Notes under the pieces: generated by a model | What the model saw: only the letters and a program-made list of their open reading frames with translations | Databases searched by the model: none | What the model was told of the DNA's origin: nothing | Translations under genes and position numbers: made by a program | Shown: positions 45,546 through 61,430 of the stretch, piece after piece | Layout of the letters: each line of letters begins with the position of its first letter | Numbering within the stretch: position 1 is the stretch's first letter | Assembly (NCBI GenBank): GCA_022747635.1 | Contig: JAKTNV010000652.1 | Coordinates: forward strand, 22,847 to 86,846 | Source of the DNA: Hetaerina americana | Taxonomy: Eukaryota > Arthropoda > Insecta > Odonata > Calopterygidae | Direction of reading: 5' to 3' | DNA: 64,000 bases

Positions 45546-47984
45546 CATATAGTAATTGGTTTACAGGTGTGTAAGCTGGACTAAAACACAAATGAAATGT
45601 CTTTAAATTGTTCACATCTTACGAGAAATTGCAGAGAAAGTGCTTGTAAGCGCTATCTTAAAAGTGATGTTCTAATGATTTCTCTGCTGATAACAATGGA
45701 CTTAGGAGTAAATCCCGCCGGTAATAATAGTTAATAATATTCATTAAAATTGACATACCAGCGTCTTCTATTGTACATTTTAAATGGGGTCAAAAATTGA
45801 GCAAAGATATTTTATTATTATTATTATTATTATTTGGGATACATTGCTGTTAGGCGATAAGCCGGGTGGCAATGACATGATATAACAAACAGTAGTCATT
45901 CTTTATTCTCGTATTTCTACGGCAAACCCTTCTTTTCCTTTTTCTTATCAAATGATATTTTACAAAAAAGTAGACTTCATAGTTAGAAACTCGAATGCCT
46001 ACTACTGAAATACAATATTTATCAGAAAAGGTTTACTTTTCCTGTTATTAGATCTTCGCTATATTTATATGCAAAATGGAAAAATATTGTTAAGAGCATA
46101 TTGGTAATCGCTGTTTCCTCTGCCCTGTGATTTATTTGAACGTGTACAATTTAGAATGATAATTACGTTAAGTAACAACAATTATAATTACATGGTGGCG
46201 TTGTTAACCTTATACTATGCGCGGGGTTGAATTCAATCGCGTTTGCTGGTTAGAGTCACGCTCTACCGGCTCGCCTGTCATAGTCATTAGTACTTTTCGA
46301 GTCCGTCGAGTGCCTTGCCCTCGCACTCCGACTCGCCCCTCGCACCACGAGTTCTCGCAGCGTGCACACACGCAGGCGTGGAGGGGCGCACCAGAGAGGA
46401 TAGAGGTCGAGGGTTAAATGACGCGTGGAGAAATTCCGCCTTTTACCCGCCAGGGGAAAATTTTCGCCATGATATTTCAGTCACGTTTTCCGCTCCGAAT
46501 TGCGAAGATTCCAGTACACTCGACCGAAGGACTACACGGAGAAATGGGAGGTTGCGAGGACGGATAAAAAAATCGTTTTACTCTTAAAACGTAATCGAGA
46601 ATAGAAAGTTAGGCGCGGAAGAGAGTCACGAGGGCCGCGTGTGGAGAAGGTTGCATGGTATGGGCCGCGGGGGGGGGGCCCAATCGCATTTTATTTCCTG
46701 CATACACCTTGCGAATTTTTTTCCATTGTCTTCAAGAACACCCTCTCTTCTCTACTCTTGGATTTCGGAGTAAATTGTTCCACTCAGGGAACGGAAATCG
46801 CCCGGAATCAAGGACCCCAGAGTCAAAACCCTTTCCTTTCTCTGTTGAGCCGCCAACTCCCGACGAACCCCGCCGGTCGTGCAACTTCTAATCGCCCGGG
46901 ACATCACTGGCCTTCCAAGTTCTCCCCAAACCGTAACTCCTTCACCCAATCCTTACGTCGCTCGCTACCTGGACTTCAATTCCCTGGGTGACCGTGAACT
47001 CCGACAACCGCGCGTCGCATCATATCTTCGTTGGCCGGTAATCTTTGAATGTAAGAATTCAAAGAAGGACGTAGATACACAATTGGAGTTGATCACATGC
47101 ATTGAAATTGGCCGTCTTTGAGCTTTAAAAACTTGACGTAATGCATACGATGACTCATAAATGTTACGTTGAAATCGTCAAGCTGGAAAATTACTCGCAG
47201 GAACGAGTTTTTTTCAACTCTCTAATTACAGTTGATCGTGGTCTGGTGCTCTATCACCACTGGTGACCAAAAATTAAAATTTCACCACAAATGGTGTAAA
47301 TATTTTGACACTGCAACAAACGAGAGTAAAAAGCTTACGAGATATAGCACGAACGAGTCAAAACATTCAGTAAATCTTACTGAATTTACACTTAGACCAT
47401 CGAGAGAATTAAGTTTTCCATATCCGATTTAGACTCAAAATAAATCATCAAGCAGCAGTCGGCGTGTTACTGTTGTTTGGATAGCGGCAGAAGAAATCTA
47501 AATATATTGGCTAAGCGTGGTAGGTATACGACATTGATGATTTAAGCATATAATTTGAGCAAGTGCTTGGATCCGCAGTATCGATACCCACTACCTATCT
47601 CTCAGGAGAAACGTCAACAACTGCAGAGGTGATGGACCTAACCATTCTTAATCCGGCAATTGCCACTTAAGTACCGCTTCGCGGCAATTCTACGATTGAA
47701 TGACCATCTCGCGGTGCAAACCGCTTTCCGCAAACCGTTGATGCGGCGGGTAATCTCCAGGAAGTCGGAAAGCAATCAATCAAAGCGGAAGGGGCTGAAG
47801 AATCCTACCTGTAAACTCGTGTGAGCAGCATGGGGATAATGAAGAGATCTTGGAACGAATCTCAGTGGAGAATAACAAAAGGCAAATTACACGGTAGCGC
47901 CATCCACGTAATAAGTATCCATCATATTAATTATAATGTAATCTTATGTTGTTTGATGAAATCCAAAGAAGTTAGGGAAAGTAG
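45546..47984. other. Spacer with a GC-rich patch
   Basis: A short (ATT)n run lies at 45811-45832. 46210-46990 is GC-richer with chance-like open frames. Nothing else recognised. Confidence 0.4.
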
Positions 47985-48175
47985 GTGGAAAAAATATTCA
48001 GGAGTATTAGTACCTTCAAAGCAGCGATGCTAAAAGAAATCAGTATAGAGGTAAGTGGACAGCAGGCTTTTTGGACAGAATGAAGGCACGAGTACCAAGA
48101 ACTGAAGCAGGACATTATATGTGGAAAAAAAGGGAAGCTAGCACGATTCGTAGAAAAAATGTGAGCAAAAATCAA
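47985..48175 (+). pseudogene. LINE ORF2 C-terminal fragment (copy h)
   Basis: The plus strand reads KWTAGFLDRMKAR (usual GRPRIGFLDRMK), then after a frame change HEYQELKQDIMCGKKGKLA and RFVEKM (usual SYQELK..A.DR..WR.FVENM). Only this end of the protein is recognisable. Confidence 0.45.
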
Positions 48176-48546
48176 GAGCCGTCTAAATATAATCTTCGAT
48201 AAGTAGTTTATATTGCAAAAATAGTAACCCTCACGAGAATAAATCGTTATAATAGTAACCCTCTCAAATGGCGAATGGCTCCTTCTCTTCTCACGTTTGA
48301 AACTTCATAGGGCCCGAGTCTCCGGGAGAAGCCCAGATACGGGTCGGATGAAAGATACTGAACCTGACTTCGTGAAGAGAGCGACCCGATATCAGAGACC
48401 GGTACATTCCATCCAACGGATAAATTACATTCCCCATTTTTAAGAACTCGGCCGGTTCTATGGGTCTCTAAGCCGAATGAGGTAAATGAGGAGGCATTCA
48501 GGAATGAGGAACTGGTCTATAAATAAATAGCTCATAAAAAATTAAA
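48176..48546. other. Spacer, nothing recognised
   Basis: No gene or repeat was recognised. Confidence 0.4.
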
Positions 48547-48619
48547 AATCAACACAAAAATTACAGTTTTATACATATATATAAAATTGTAATTTTTGTG
48601 TTAACTTGTAATTTTTTAT

Positions 48620-48625
<6 letters not shown>
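48547..48625. repeat. AT-rich hairpin beside a TA array
   Basis: AACACAAAAATTACAGTTTT (about 48551) mirrors AAAATTGTAATTTTTGTGTT (48582-48601) around ATACATATATAT. The right side then repeats AACTTGTAATTTTTTATTA, a partial direct copy. Confidence 0.7.

Positions 48626-48682
<57 letters not shown>
48619..48682. repeat. (TA)n microsatellite
   Basis: TA runs with two TTTATA breaks. Confidence 0.9.
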
Positions 48683-51600
48683 GCATATTATACCAACTTT
48701 TTCAATGGCCAAAGATAAATGAAACGTATTTTTCGTGCACGGATAGTCGGTCGTCCTTCTAATGCAGAATGATATATGGATGTTTTCTTTTGCTCACTTA
48801 TTCCTTCCAAAATGGAAATTCTCGCATTTTGAACTTTCGGCAATTAAGGACTTCACGTATCACACTCTACGAGCCGACTCACGGCTGATGGAAATGCTAT
48901 AAGTTCGATTAAGCATCGATCATTAGATTCCAAGGGAGAGCGGTTCCCCCGTAATCGAATCAGATCGCCAACACTTCCCCACTCCACACACTGTCCCCTT
49001 ACTCTCACTCCGCGAAGACCCTCCCTCCCTCCCCCCGACGAATAAGTCCGCCGCACGGAGCTCCGACAGAGTCTCTCGCCAAGAATGTTTGACTTTCCAG
49101 GCCTAGACTTTTTGTTGGACTTCCCATTGCCCTCGCCTCATCCTCCCCTCTACCCTTACTCCGCCCACTCCAACCGACCGAACGCCACGCCCCCCTCCGT
49201 CCACCTCCACCCTCCAAACGACTCGCCACACTACACTCATCTGGTCGTAAATGTGGAGGCCCACGTCGTCCCGCAAAAATGGGACCAAACCCGGATCTAG
49301 CTGCACTAAATTCATTTCTCCAAATCTGTCATGAACGGACGAAACCACGTAATATTAATGCTACGATGTCTATTCCATACATAAGATGATACATTTTTCT
49401 TGATTCTTGACATTGTTAATGAGATTCTAATGCCGAAATATGTGGTATAATCCATTTTTTTTGACACCGAAATTTTTCTTTCTTATTCCTTGCGTGTAGA
49501 AAAAAATAGGCTAATATATATTGTCAGTCCGTAGGTTTTGAGTGACTTAGGGGTATGCATTTGAGATACTATGATAGGTACAGTATAAGTAAGTAAGTAG
49601 TATAGAGTTATAAAAATATATATATGCCTTCATCATTCCATTAGAAATGCATTAAAGTGTTCTTCAAAAAGTACTGCTGAGCCAGATGTAGCAGTGACCC
49701 GATGACAAGCAGTCAGAAGATTCTTCCAGCATTCAAGCTCATCAGTGTATAGTATGAACCACAAATTACATTGCAACAGTTGTTGTCAATCCTGCTTGTG
49801 GAATCACAAAATAATGTTTTCTGTGAATACTCAGATGACTGCATTCACTTATAAGCACCTCTTATTTCACAACAAGAGGTTGAAAAATCGGACATAATTA
49901 GAGATGAAGAGATAGCTTGTGCTCAAAAATGGAAAATATTTTGTTTGATATTCATCTCCTCCCATTGTAAATTGATGGTTGCTTCTTGAAGACTATTCAT
50001 TCAACTCCATTAAAATATTGCAGTTCAATGATACAATGCAGAGATTCAGGTACTAACGGAGGAATAGATAAATGGGACTCCAAGAACAGTATTTAAACGA
50101 ATTGGACAGGGAGTGGGAGCTGGTTCAGAAGTGAAGGCAAATACTATTAAAGGATTTCCAGTCATTCTCCAAGCTCTACCGTTCAGTCCAGGAACTAAGC
50201 TCACCTTGCACCGAAAATATACACTGAGGAAGACGAAGGAGTTGGTATCGTACGTCTTGAGTAGGTACCATATACTTGGTTCCAGCTCTGGAGCATAAAA
50301 TCTCAATTCACGGTACCGACTGATATAATCGAATCTGCTCGTTCGGTGAAAAGTCTTAAAAGAGTCCTGAAACAAATCGCACCTAAGAATTGACAAATCA
50401 AACAAGAGGAAAATTTTCAGCACTCATATATTTGAGGACCTCTGTCATATGCTTTTGATTAATTCAGATTCACTCATCACATTCCTAAGGAAACTTCCTC
50501 CAAGATAAGCACCATCCACTTCCCGAAGTTGTACGACTCATGCAAACTAGAAAGTGTGTGTGAAAGTGAGTGAAATGTACACTTCTTGAAAATAAATACA
50601 CGTTCAATAATCAATTAATGATCATGCATAAATAAAAACTCAGGTGATCATACAATAATATAAAGTACAATTAGATGGCTCTTTATGGTAGCATTTTAAA
50701 ATTGGTGAAGTGGAAAATAACATTTTTGCCCCTTTCTGTTTCATCCTCCTGGATGAAAAGGTACGAACAAGGACCACGAACAAATAATCAATAATATAAT
50801 TAACGTTATCAAAAGGTTTGAATTTGTTAATAAGCTATTAGAAAGGACAAGAGCAATAATATCTGTGACACCAGCGACGATTTAGCCGATTATAACGAAA
50901 AGGAGCAGTTGAGTGCAGTCAGTATAGCGTTTGGTCCACTGTACGCCGCTGTTGGCCATTCTACGGAACTAAGGCGCTTTAGAACGTTGTAATTGACTTT
51001 CACCAAAGTTAACGAATAGCGATGCGTGTAGTCAGTGCCGCAACTACCGGGGACAGAGAGGGCAAAGTTGATCATTGGGTTACACACTTCCTCAGTTTTC
51101 TACCCGAGCCAAATCGAACAAGAAAATGACTTACTGTTCCAAAATTAAGCTCTATCTTTAGGAGGAGAGTTCTTACACTTCAGAGGATAATCATGGATTT
51201 AACCTTGGCTTCTTATTGAGAGAAAATCCGACAAAATATCCGGATAAAAATTGTTCGTTTAACTCGACTTGGAATATTAAACTGTAGTCGTAGTCACTAC
51301 TTAAAGCAGATATTCTACTATGAAGAACTTGGGAAATTCGTATCGGCTATGTTATAATAAATTGTTATTTTGGATGCTGAATTGGCTAGTTTACATAATT
51401 AATGATGAAATGATTTAATCAATAAAGGAAAATCTTAGAAAACCATGTACTTTAATGACTAATGAGTATCAGACTGAACGCAAAACAGCCACATCTTAGA
51501 TTATGTATAAACCAACCGACACGTGAGATTGTAATCACACGGCATGCTGTTCTCCAGGGCGTAGTTAATAAATTATCAGATACTATGAATATGAGTTGAA

Positions 51601-52705
51601 CTGCACATATTAATCCACATTTAAAATTAATACTACGCACACAATCGTTTGATTAATGAAGAGATATAATGCACTGTTCATGCGTAGCCATCATAAATAA
51701 TAAATGTCATTTTTGTTTTATCGCAGTCACTGAATTCTTGATGGTGTAATCGATAATCGATGGGGACGATCAAAATCAAACCTAAATCTAAAATCTAAAT
51801 TACTTTAAACAACGTTTACTTTACATGAATCCCATCACTAAAAGAGTTACCTCAAAGCCTGTTCAATGCACTCTTATTATTTAAGGGTTGATTTTACAGT
51901 TTGTAAGACTATAAGATAAGTTAAAATAAGACTCGCGAAAGAAACTATCGAACGTTGTTCTATTTATACGGAAGCATTGAGTTGTAAAGGTGTCAAAGGA
52001 GATCATGCTTAAAGGGATCCTACGGAAACTACATATATATCATATATATACGTGACACTTTGGCCTGACAGCTTTTTTTTTAAAAAATGGAGTATGTTTC
52101 CGTAGTTAGCATATTTTCAATTCATTCTTGCACAGTATTAAAGTATTTTGTTTGGAAAACAATGCTAAGCCTTAAAAAGGAGTGTCTCAAGAAGTCTTAG
52201 GAATTCTATTACGTGGGAAAGACTTCCCCGCGAGGCTCACACACGGGAGGAGATTTACGACCTCTGATTCGCCCCCAAAACTGGTTCGCTCGGCGAGAGT
52301 GGTTCTCCCCGCCAGCAACTTTTTTACGCCCCTTTGGAACCGTACCAATCAAACCCCCTGCCCTCACCCCCTCCGAATGGGATCCACCCAGATTGCGGTA
52401 TAGAGAAACGATTTGGGTCTAGAGCCGAATGTGCTTAATAGCTAAAGGCCGCCGCCCGAGAAACTCTCCTTCCTGATAAGGCACGGAAAGTAAAACTTTC
52501 CGAAGGGCCATTTTTCTGCAAAATAAAAAGAAACCCACAGACAAGATGGAACATTTTTTAGTTTGTTTAAAGGTGTATATGATTCTCCCATCGTTAAGTT
52601 TATGCGATAGCGTTGCTCGAGGAACACGATTTGAAATCTTGCGTCGTCAATCAATTTTAACATCCGTTCATGTACCCCACTGTTGGGATGAAACAATTAA
52701 ATATA
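48683..52705. other. Spacer, no recognised gene
   Basis: 48950-49230 is GC-rich. At 50070-50298 one plus-strand frame stays open for about 75 codons (GTPRTVFKRIGQ through LGSSSGA), with a TACTAAC and an AG just upstream. It may be an exon or relic, but I cannot name a family. The rest is AT-rich and unassigned. Confidence 0.35.
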
Positions 52706-52966
52706 CGAGGTCTGCCCGGAAGGTATCCAGCCATGCAATATTATCAGAAACATATCCTATATGGAACTACTTGGGCGGCCTTAGACCCCTTCGAAGAACT
52801 CCTCTTGGGACCTCACGCACTTATCCCAGGGTCTCTTCCACTTTTCTAAACAATCGGCAAAGTCCTTTTTCGGAATGGCCATCAGCTGCCTCGTTGCATT
52901 CTCCTTTATCTTGTATACGTAAAAAATGCCGAGTTGCAGCTGCAGGGGACTTGCTCCAAGCCGCAA
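52706..52966 (-). mobile_element. Mariner transposase 3' end, 5'-truncated
   Basis: A TA at 52704-52705 is followed by CGAGGTCTGCCCGGAAGGTA, the outer end of a mariner-like element. On the minus strand YKIKENATRQLMAIPKKDFA and DCLEKWKRPWDKCVRSQEEF lead to FEGV and a stop at 52781-52783. This matches the C-terminus of mariner transposases (LKAIPKEDF.DCFEKWK.RWDKCV.S.GDYFEG). The conserved PPYSPDLAP block and everything before it are missing, so the catalytic core is gone. It is a different mariner subfamily from M1-M3. Confidence 0.8.
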
Positions 52967-55900
52967 ACGACGACCCAGGTTTTCTAAATAACGGCTATGA
53001 CCCTAAAAAAAAGTCCAGTCTTCCCAACAGTCGGTTGACATGATCTACCCTCACCTAGCAAGTTGAGCTTCAGGATGATAATTTCGGTTTTTTATTTATG
53101 TCATTTTTGTTACTTTACATCAGTTAAAATCATCATATATCGCCCTAATAAACAAATATTCTCCCTTATATTATTTATAATTGCGGTATTTAGCTCATAA
53201 TTCCATGATTATTGTAATAACTAAAATTCTTTGCAAGATTTGTCATTATAAACATTCAATCGGCCCGTAAAAATAATACTTGATTTGTTTGACCTTGAAA
53301 CTGAATGTTCACTGATTTAAAGCAGATGTATTCTGATTGCTACGACACATACTATTTATACTTTGGTGAAATTATTATTAAATGTAGTCATAAACTTCAA
53401 GGTTCTAGTGAAATATTATCTTACAAGAATGGAATTTAGTGAACTATGGGAAATATGAAGGCAATATCAAAGAGGATGATTGATATATTTTCTTGGGATT
53501 TTTAATATTAAAGGTATAGCATTTGAGAGAGTACGAATTTGAACTTATTCCATTTTTGTTATCAATAAGTTCGTGTAATTGCAATTGCCAATTAATATTT
53601 ACCTTTTATTCAGTTTTTTCATTGGAAAACTGTAATTTACCAAAATCATTCTTATTTCTTAGCAGGGTTTTCTTACTTAGATTGTGGTAAAAGAGTGACG
53701 CGTCCGTGTTTTAACCCACTTAGAATGCTTTGATGTTCAATCCGAGTCAGGGTTTGGATTGCCGGGCCCTGAGAAAGCCTATTTAAGTCCAAGAACAATG
53801 CACTGCATTTGCACCAGAAGAGAGCGCAGACCGTCAAATATACCCAGAGAACTAAAAAACAGTAAAATGGACATTAAACAGCAGCAAAAGTGAGGAACAG
53901 TCATTTGTGATTCATTAAAATGAACTTTCCATGGATAAAAGTTTTAAACTGAGCTCCTTAAAGCATTCTTGAGCACGGGTATTTTTATTTGACACCACTT
54001 CTTCTCATCAAATTTTGAAATAAGTGCACATTTTGGCCACCTGAAAATTTCAACTCGAAGGAAAAGGGACGTATCAAATCGGATTTAATATGATAATGAT
54101 TATTAGTATTAATCCATAAAAATAATTAGACGTGTATAATTTTTCAAGAAAAAATCCAGCAATGGAGCAATAGTAAATTATCAGAAGCATCGACAGCGCG
54201 CTCTGATAATTTCCAATGTATTCCCTTGTAGTTGTTTTTAGATTCCTTCAAATTTTTGGAATATTTATCAGTCGTAATGGAATTAAGACGCAATTTCAAA
54301 TCCTCAAGTACATGAAGCAAAAAGGATATACATCCAATACCTCTGTAAAATAAAACGAGAGTGGTTGTTAAACTTTTCGGAGAATAACATAAATATTTCC
54401 AAACGACGAAATTTTAACAAAACTTCATGACATATTGACTGGACTTAAGTATTGCACCTCTGTAAAATATGAACTTTCCATTACTCGGCTAAGCTGAACA
54501 CGATACCGTTTCACAAATCTATTATGGATAGACTTAATGACTGGATAACATCAACGCCGTTAAAAACCATTTTCGACTTAAATCCTGATTCTAAATATTA
54601 GTCGATATTTGAAAAATTCAATTACTCTTCACAACATGTCAATGAAAATATATTTTGCAAATAATCAGAAGAGTAAACTTCAGTAGCAGTTTTGGGGATA
54701 TCACAGATTGGTTGGACCGAAAAAGATCAAATTTCCTTCAGGATTAAAAAATAAATAAATTACTGACGTTTAAGGCTCATACCAGAGCGCTCTATTCCAA
54801 TTAAAAACATGATGAACACACCGGGTCGTTTTCTATGCCGGATGCCTGAAGTTCTTAGAACCGAATTACAAATTCAATGAAGAATTTCGTACTTTTAAAA
54901 ACAAGGATAGCCTCAGCATACTTAACTTCTACCGAAGTGTTTACGCACATGGAATCAGCTTAATTCAAATCTAAAAAATATTTCTTACCGAAAATACAAC
55001 CATTAAAAATGAACTGCTTGGGGGTAAAATAAGACGTATGCTCTCAAAGTGTGTCCTAAATAGAGCCAAGATGAGTTTAAAACAAATAAATCATTTTGTA
55101 GAGTGTATAATTTACAAAAATGACACTTGATGACTACCGAGCATGACAAAAAATTGCATGGAGTTTTGAATTCATTCAAAAACCCCAACGAACCATCAGA
55201 AAATCGGCTCAGAGAAAAATAGGAGTCTTCCAGAGTCGAAAGAAGAGACCAAATAAAAATGAAGATTATGAATGAGAGAAGAGAAAAATAAGTCACATAG
55301 AGTAGAATACAGAAAAGGAGAAAGAAATGAAGGCACACGAGGAAATATATATTAGAGTGAAAAGCTCATGGACAATGAACAAGGTCGAGAGACAAGAAAT
55401 CATGTCAAAAGAGAATCACGTATCACTGATTACAGAAAAATATTTTGTTGAGAATAATAAATTTTCAGTCAACACCCTAAAACAGGTAGATGAATCCAAT
55501 TACTTAGAAATTTCATTTAAATTCAAGATGGACAAAGACGTAAGGGGATTAAAAGAAGAACTGCGTACACGAAATCTAATTATTTCCATATAAATATTTC
55601 AGAGAAATCCACTCAAAAGGATATAAAGATTTTCTATGAGCTCTTAGTATATTGTTCTCACAATTGGCATTAATTTTGTAATTAAATGAGTTTTCAAGAT
55701 GGCGAGAGTGGAAAAAACTAGTTCATCACCGGTGGAAGTAATCTTATAGGAAAACATCCGAATTCTAAAAACGTTAAAGACACGCGAATGTATCCTACTT
55801 CATTTACTTCGAGTGACTGCTTGTAGGAAATTAGTTCATCTATTGTACTAATGTGTGATTACCAAACATCGTCGGACTTCAATTCGGTGGGCCTCACCTA

Positions 55901-56324
55901 TCAAACCAACCTTCAGGTTGATGACAATGGCGGTGACCGATGGCAAGTAATGGCTAACTGCAACCAAGACGTGATTCTAATGAGTTCATTGAAAAAACTA
56001 GGGTTCTCATATCCCTATACATAGAGTCCTTTATTGCCCAATTTATGCCGAGGAAAGACGCGAACTGGAATCTATCCTTGGGTATTTGCACAACGTCCAA
56101 CAAATTGGGCAATACCTACATGAGGAACCGATTAGGAAAATATTGGAAAGATTTATTAACAAAAGATAAAGTAAGAACGGGGAGAGTAACGGAAAGGAAT
56201 GGCATGTAACTCATATTTTGTATTTTGTAAAATTTACGAAATTGTATTGGGGTTTAAACATAAGGCACCCCAAAAAACAAATTGAAACAATAAATGCCCG
56301 ATCGTGCTCGAACGGGCCAAATTA
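52967..56324. other. AT-rich spacer, one doubtful LINE-like frame
   Basis: At 55327-55593 an 88-codon frame with TLKQVDESNYLEISFKF recalls the LINE segment L.QV..FKYLG..F.....D.EI, but too little matches to call it. GCCCG/CGGGC form a short hairpin at about 56297-56318 just before the (ATT)n array. Nothing else recognised. Confidence 0.35.
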
Positions 56325-59557
<3,233 letters not shown>

Positions 59558-60045
59558 CAAGGTTTGTATAAAAAATACCGGTAACAATTTTTTCCTGTCG
59601 GTTAAGTGTTCGCATCATTGGAGATCGTATTGGCATTGATAAGATGACACTGCACACCGTTACCACCGAAAATTAGGCGATGCGAAAGATCTGCGCTAAA
59701 CTCGTCCCGAAGGTCTTGACGGACTACCAATAGCAGAGTCGAGTGCCTGATTGCGAAGACCTGTAATGGCATCGCGACGATTTCCCAATCCCCTTGCAAT
59801 CCCGAATCGACTCCAGCAGACATTTTCTATTCCCAAAAGTTAAATCCTACCTCGAAGGACACCACTATAGGACCATAAGTGCCGTCAAAGAACGTTGCAC
59901 ACGTACCCTTACGGAATCCACCCGATAGGGAGCCTTAGGGTCGTGGAAAAGCCGCAGGCAAAAGTTGATCGACGCTCAAGAGAAGTACTTAGAAGTATTT
60001 TGAGGCATTGTAGCAATATCTGAAATAAGTTAATTTTACGAAATG
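59558..60045 (+). mobile_element. Internally deleted mariner element, copy M2
   Basis: The left end CAAGGTTTGTATAAAAAATA matches M1's left end at 4433. Coding blocks on the plus strand are MRKICAKLVPKVLTDYQ (about 59680), then HFLFPKVKSYLEG (about 59822) and GSWKSRRQKLIDAQEKYLEV with a stop near 59998-60003. The junction sequence around GGCATCGCGACGATTTCCCA is the same as in M1, so both descend from one deleted ancestor. The 3' inverted repeat is missing: similarity with M1 ends at TTTTACGAAA near 60045. Confidence 0.8.
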
Positions 60046-60609
60046 CGCACCTCCGTAGAAAGGTCTCCGGATGGCGAATATTCTAAACTTGTACTCGCCA
60101 GAGCCGAAATCAGCCACTCTGCACGGCGTCTAATGTGCATGCGACCCTCTATTGACCCCTCCTTTACTGCGCTTATTTCCCTTTTCGCTTGGCGCCACCA
60201 CCACGAACAGCCCCCTACGCTTTCGATTCCACACTGACAAGTGCGTGAACGGCGACGCTGAGTGGAAATCCTTCGAACCAACTTGAATGGCAAGGTCGGA
60301 AGTCTTCGACGATCTCTCTTCACAAGCTGGGTTAAATGATGTATTCACTCTTAACACCGCATTTTACCAAAGAGGAGGAAATTAATGAGATGACCTTTAT
60401 GTGAAGAAGCAATTACAATTTTAACGAATACTTTTACATTGAGCAGGGTGTTGCTTGAATACAGAACCTTAGCGTTTACTACGAAATGTTTCCATTTAAA
60501 TGCTTTGACTGTATTATTTCCTATATTATTTTGCATGCAAGTATTCTATTATTTGTTTTTAGGTTCAAAACAAGTAAAATTTATATATTCATAAATGTTA
60601 TACCAGTTT
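60046..60609. other. Spacer with a GC-rich patch
   Basis: 60046-60300 is GC-richer. No gene or repeat recognised. Confidence 0.4.
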
Positions 60610-60800
60610 CAATTGCTCCAGTATGTGAAGCTAGGGAGAACTAACCAAGAGAACCCGAGTTTGATTCCGGATGACGCATCTCGGAACCCTTAGTTTCACA
60701 CAGACTGTGTGATTTTTCGCGTACCAGACCTTACTGAGAAAACGCGGGAAAGCACAGAAAAAGGAACTGGTTCCCCTTATTCACCCATTTAATGCAATAA
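60610..60800 (+). repeat. SINE family A, copy 6
   Basis: Plus strand: a worn tRNA-like head with GAGTTTGATTCCGG in the B-box position, then TGTGTGATTTTTCGCGTACC, AGACCTTACTGAGAAAACGC and AAAAAGGAACTGGTTCCCCT. This follows TTGTGATTTTCCGGGTACC, AGATCTTCCGGGGAAAAC and GAAAGGAACTGGCCCCC of copy 3. It is the only clear plus-strand copy. Confidence 0.7.
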
Positions 60801-61084
60801 TTTCACCCTCACCTAACAAAGTAGCCTTTAGTTTATGGTATTTGTTGATTTTGTATGTAGTTACTGTGTAAAAAGAGTACATAACAATGATATTTTTCAT
60901 AAAATACAACGTTGTGACCTACGATGATGAGGAAGTGCCAGGTTTAAATATTTTAAATTAAATGTCTTGAGGCATTGGATGACCTTACCTGCTGGAAAAA
61001 AAATTTTGGACTTCGCTGGTACACGAAGGTTTTACACGGCGGTTTTAATGTATATTTTGAAATTTATTATCAATGGGCAAAATG

Positions 61085-61270
61085 GTGTGGCAGTTCATTG
61101 TGCATTACGCAGGGTTATTACCTGGAGGGCTGAGTTCAATTCCTGGCTACGCATCTGGGCAGCCTCATTTTACCAAAAACATTCTTGCGGGGATTCTATC
61201 TGCCTAAGAAACCTCTGGCGCCACAGGATAAAGAAATGTCTCCCCTTAATGCCCTATCAATGTGCGGATT
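61085..61270 (+). repeat. Possible SINE, A-like and very diverged
   Basis: GAGTTCAATTCCTGG looks like a B box, and GGATAAAGAAATGTCTCCCC recalls the family A AAAGGAACTGGCCCCC block about 100 bp later. The A-box region (CATTGTGCATTACGCAGGG) is weak. Confidence 0.35.
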
Positions 61271-61430
61271 CTACACATTTCAAATGAACTTTCAGTGTGA
61301 AGTTTACTCCCATCTAATGACACTAAGCTTAGGGTCCTTTAATTTGGTTTTGGTCGCTCAAGTACACGATGCGGTGGTTAAATATATAGATGCTTGATAA
61401 ATCATAGAAATATCAATATACGACTAACTA

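Noticed and set aside
55327..55593. LINE-like frame with QVDESNYLEISF
   Set aside because: Only one weak motif fits; neighbouring LINE blocks were not found.
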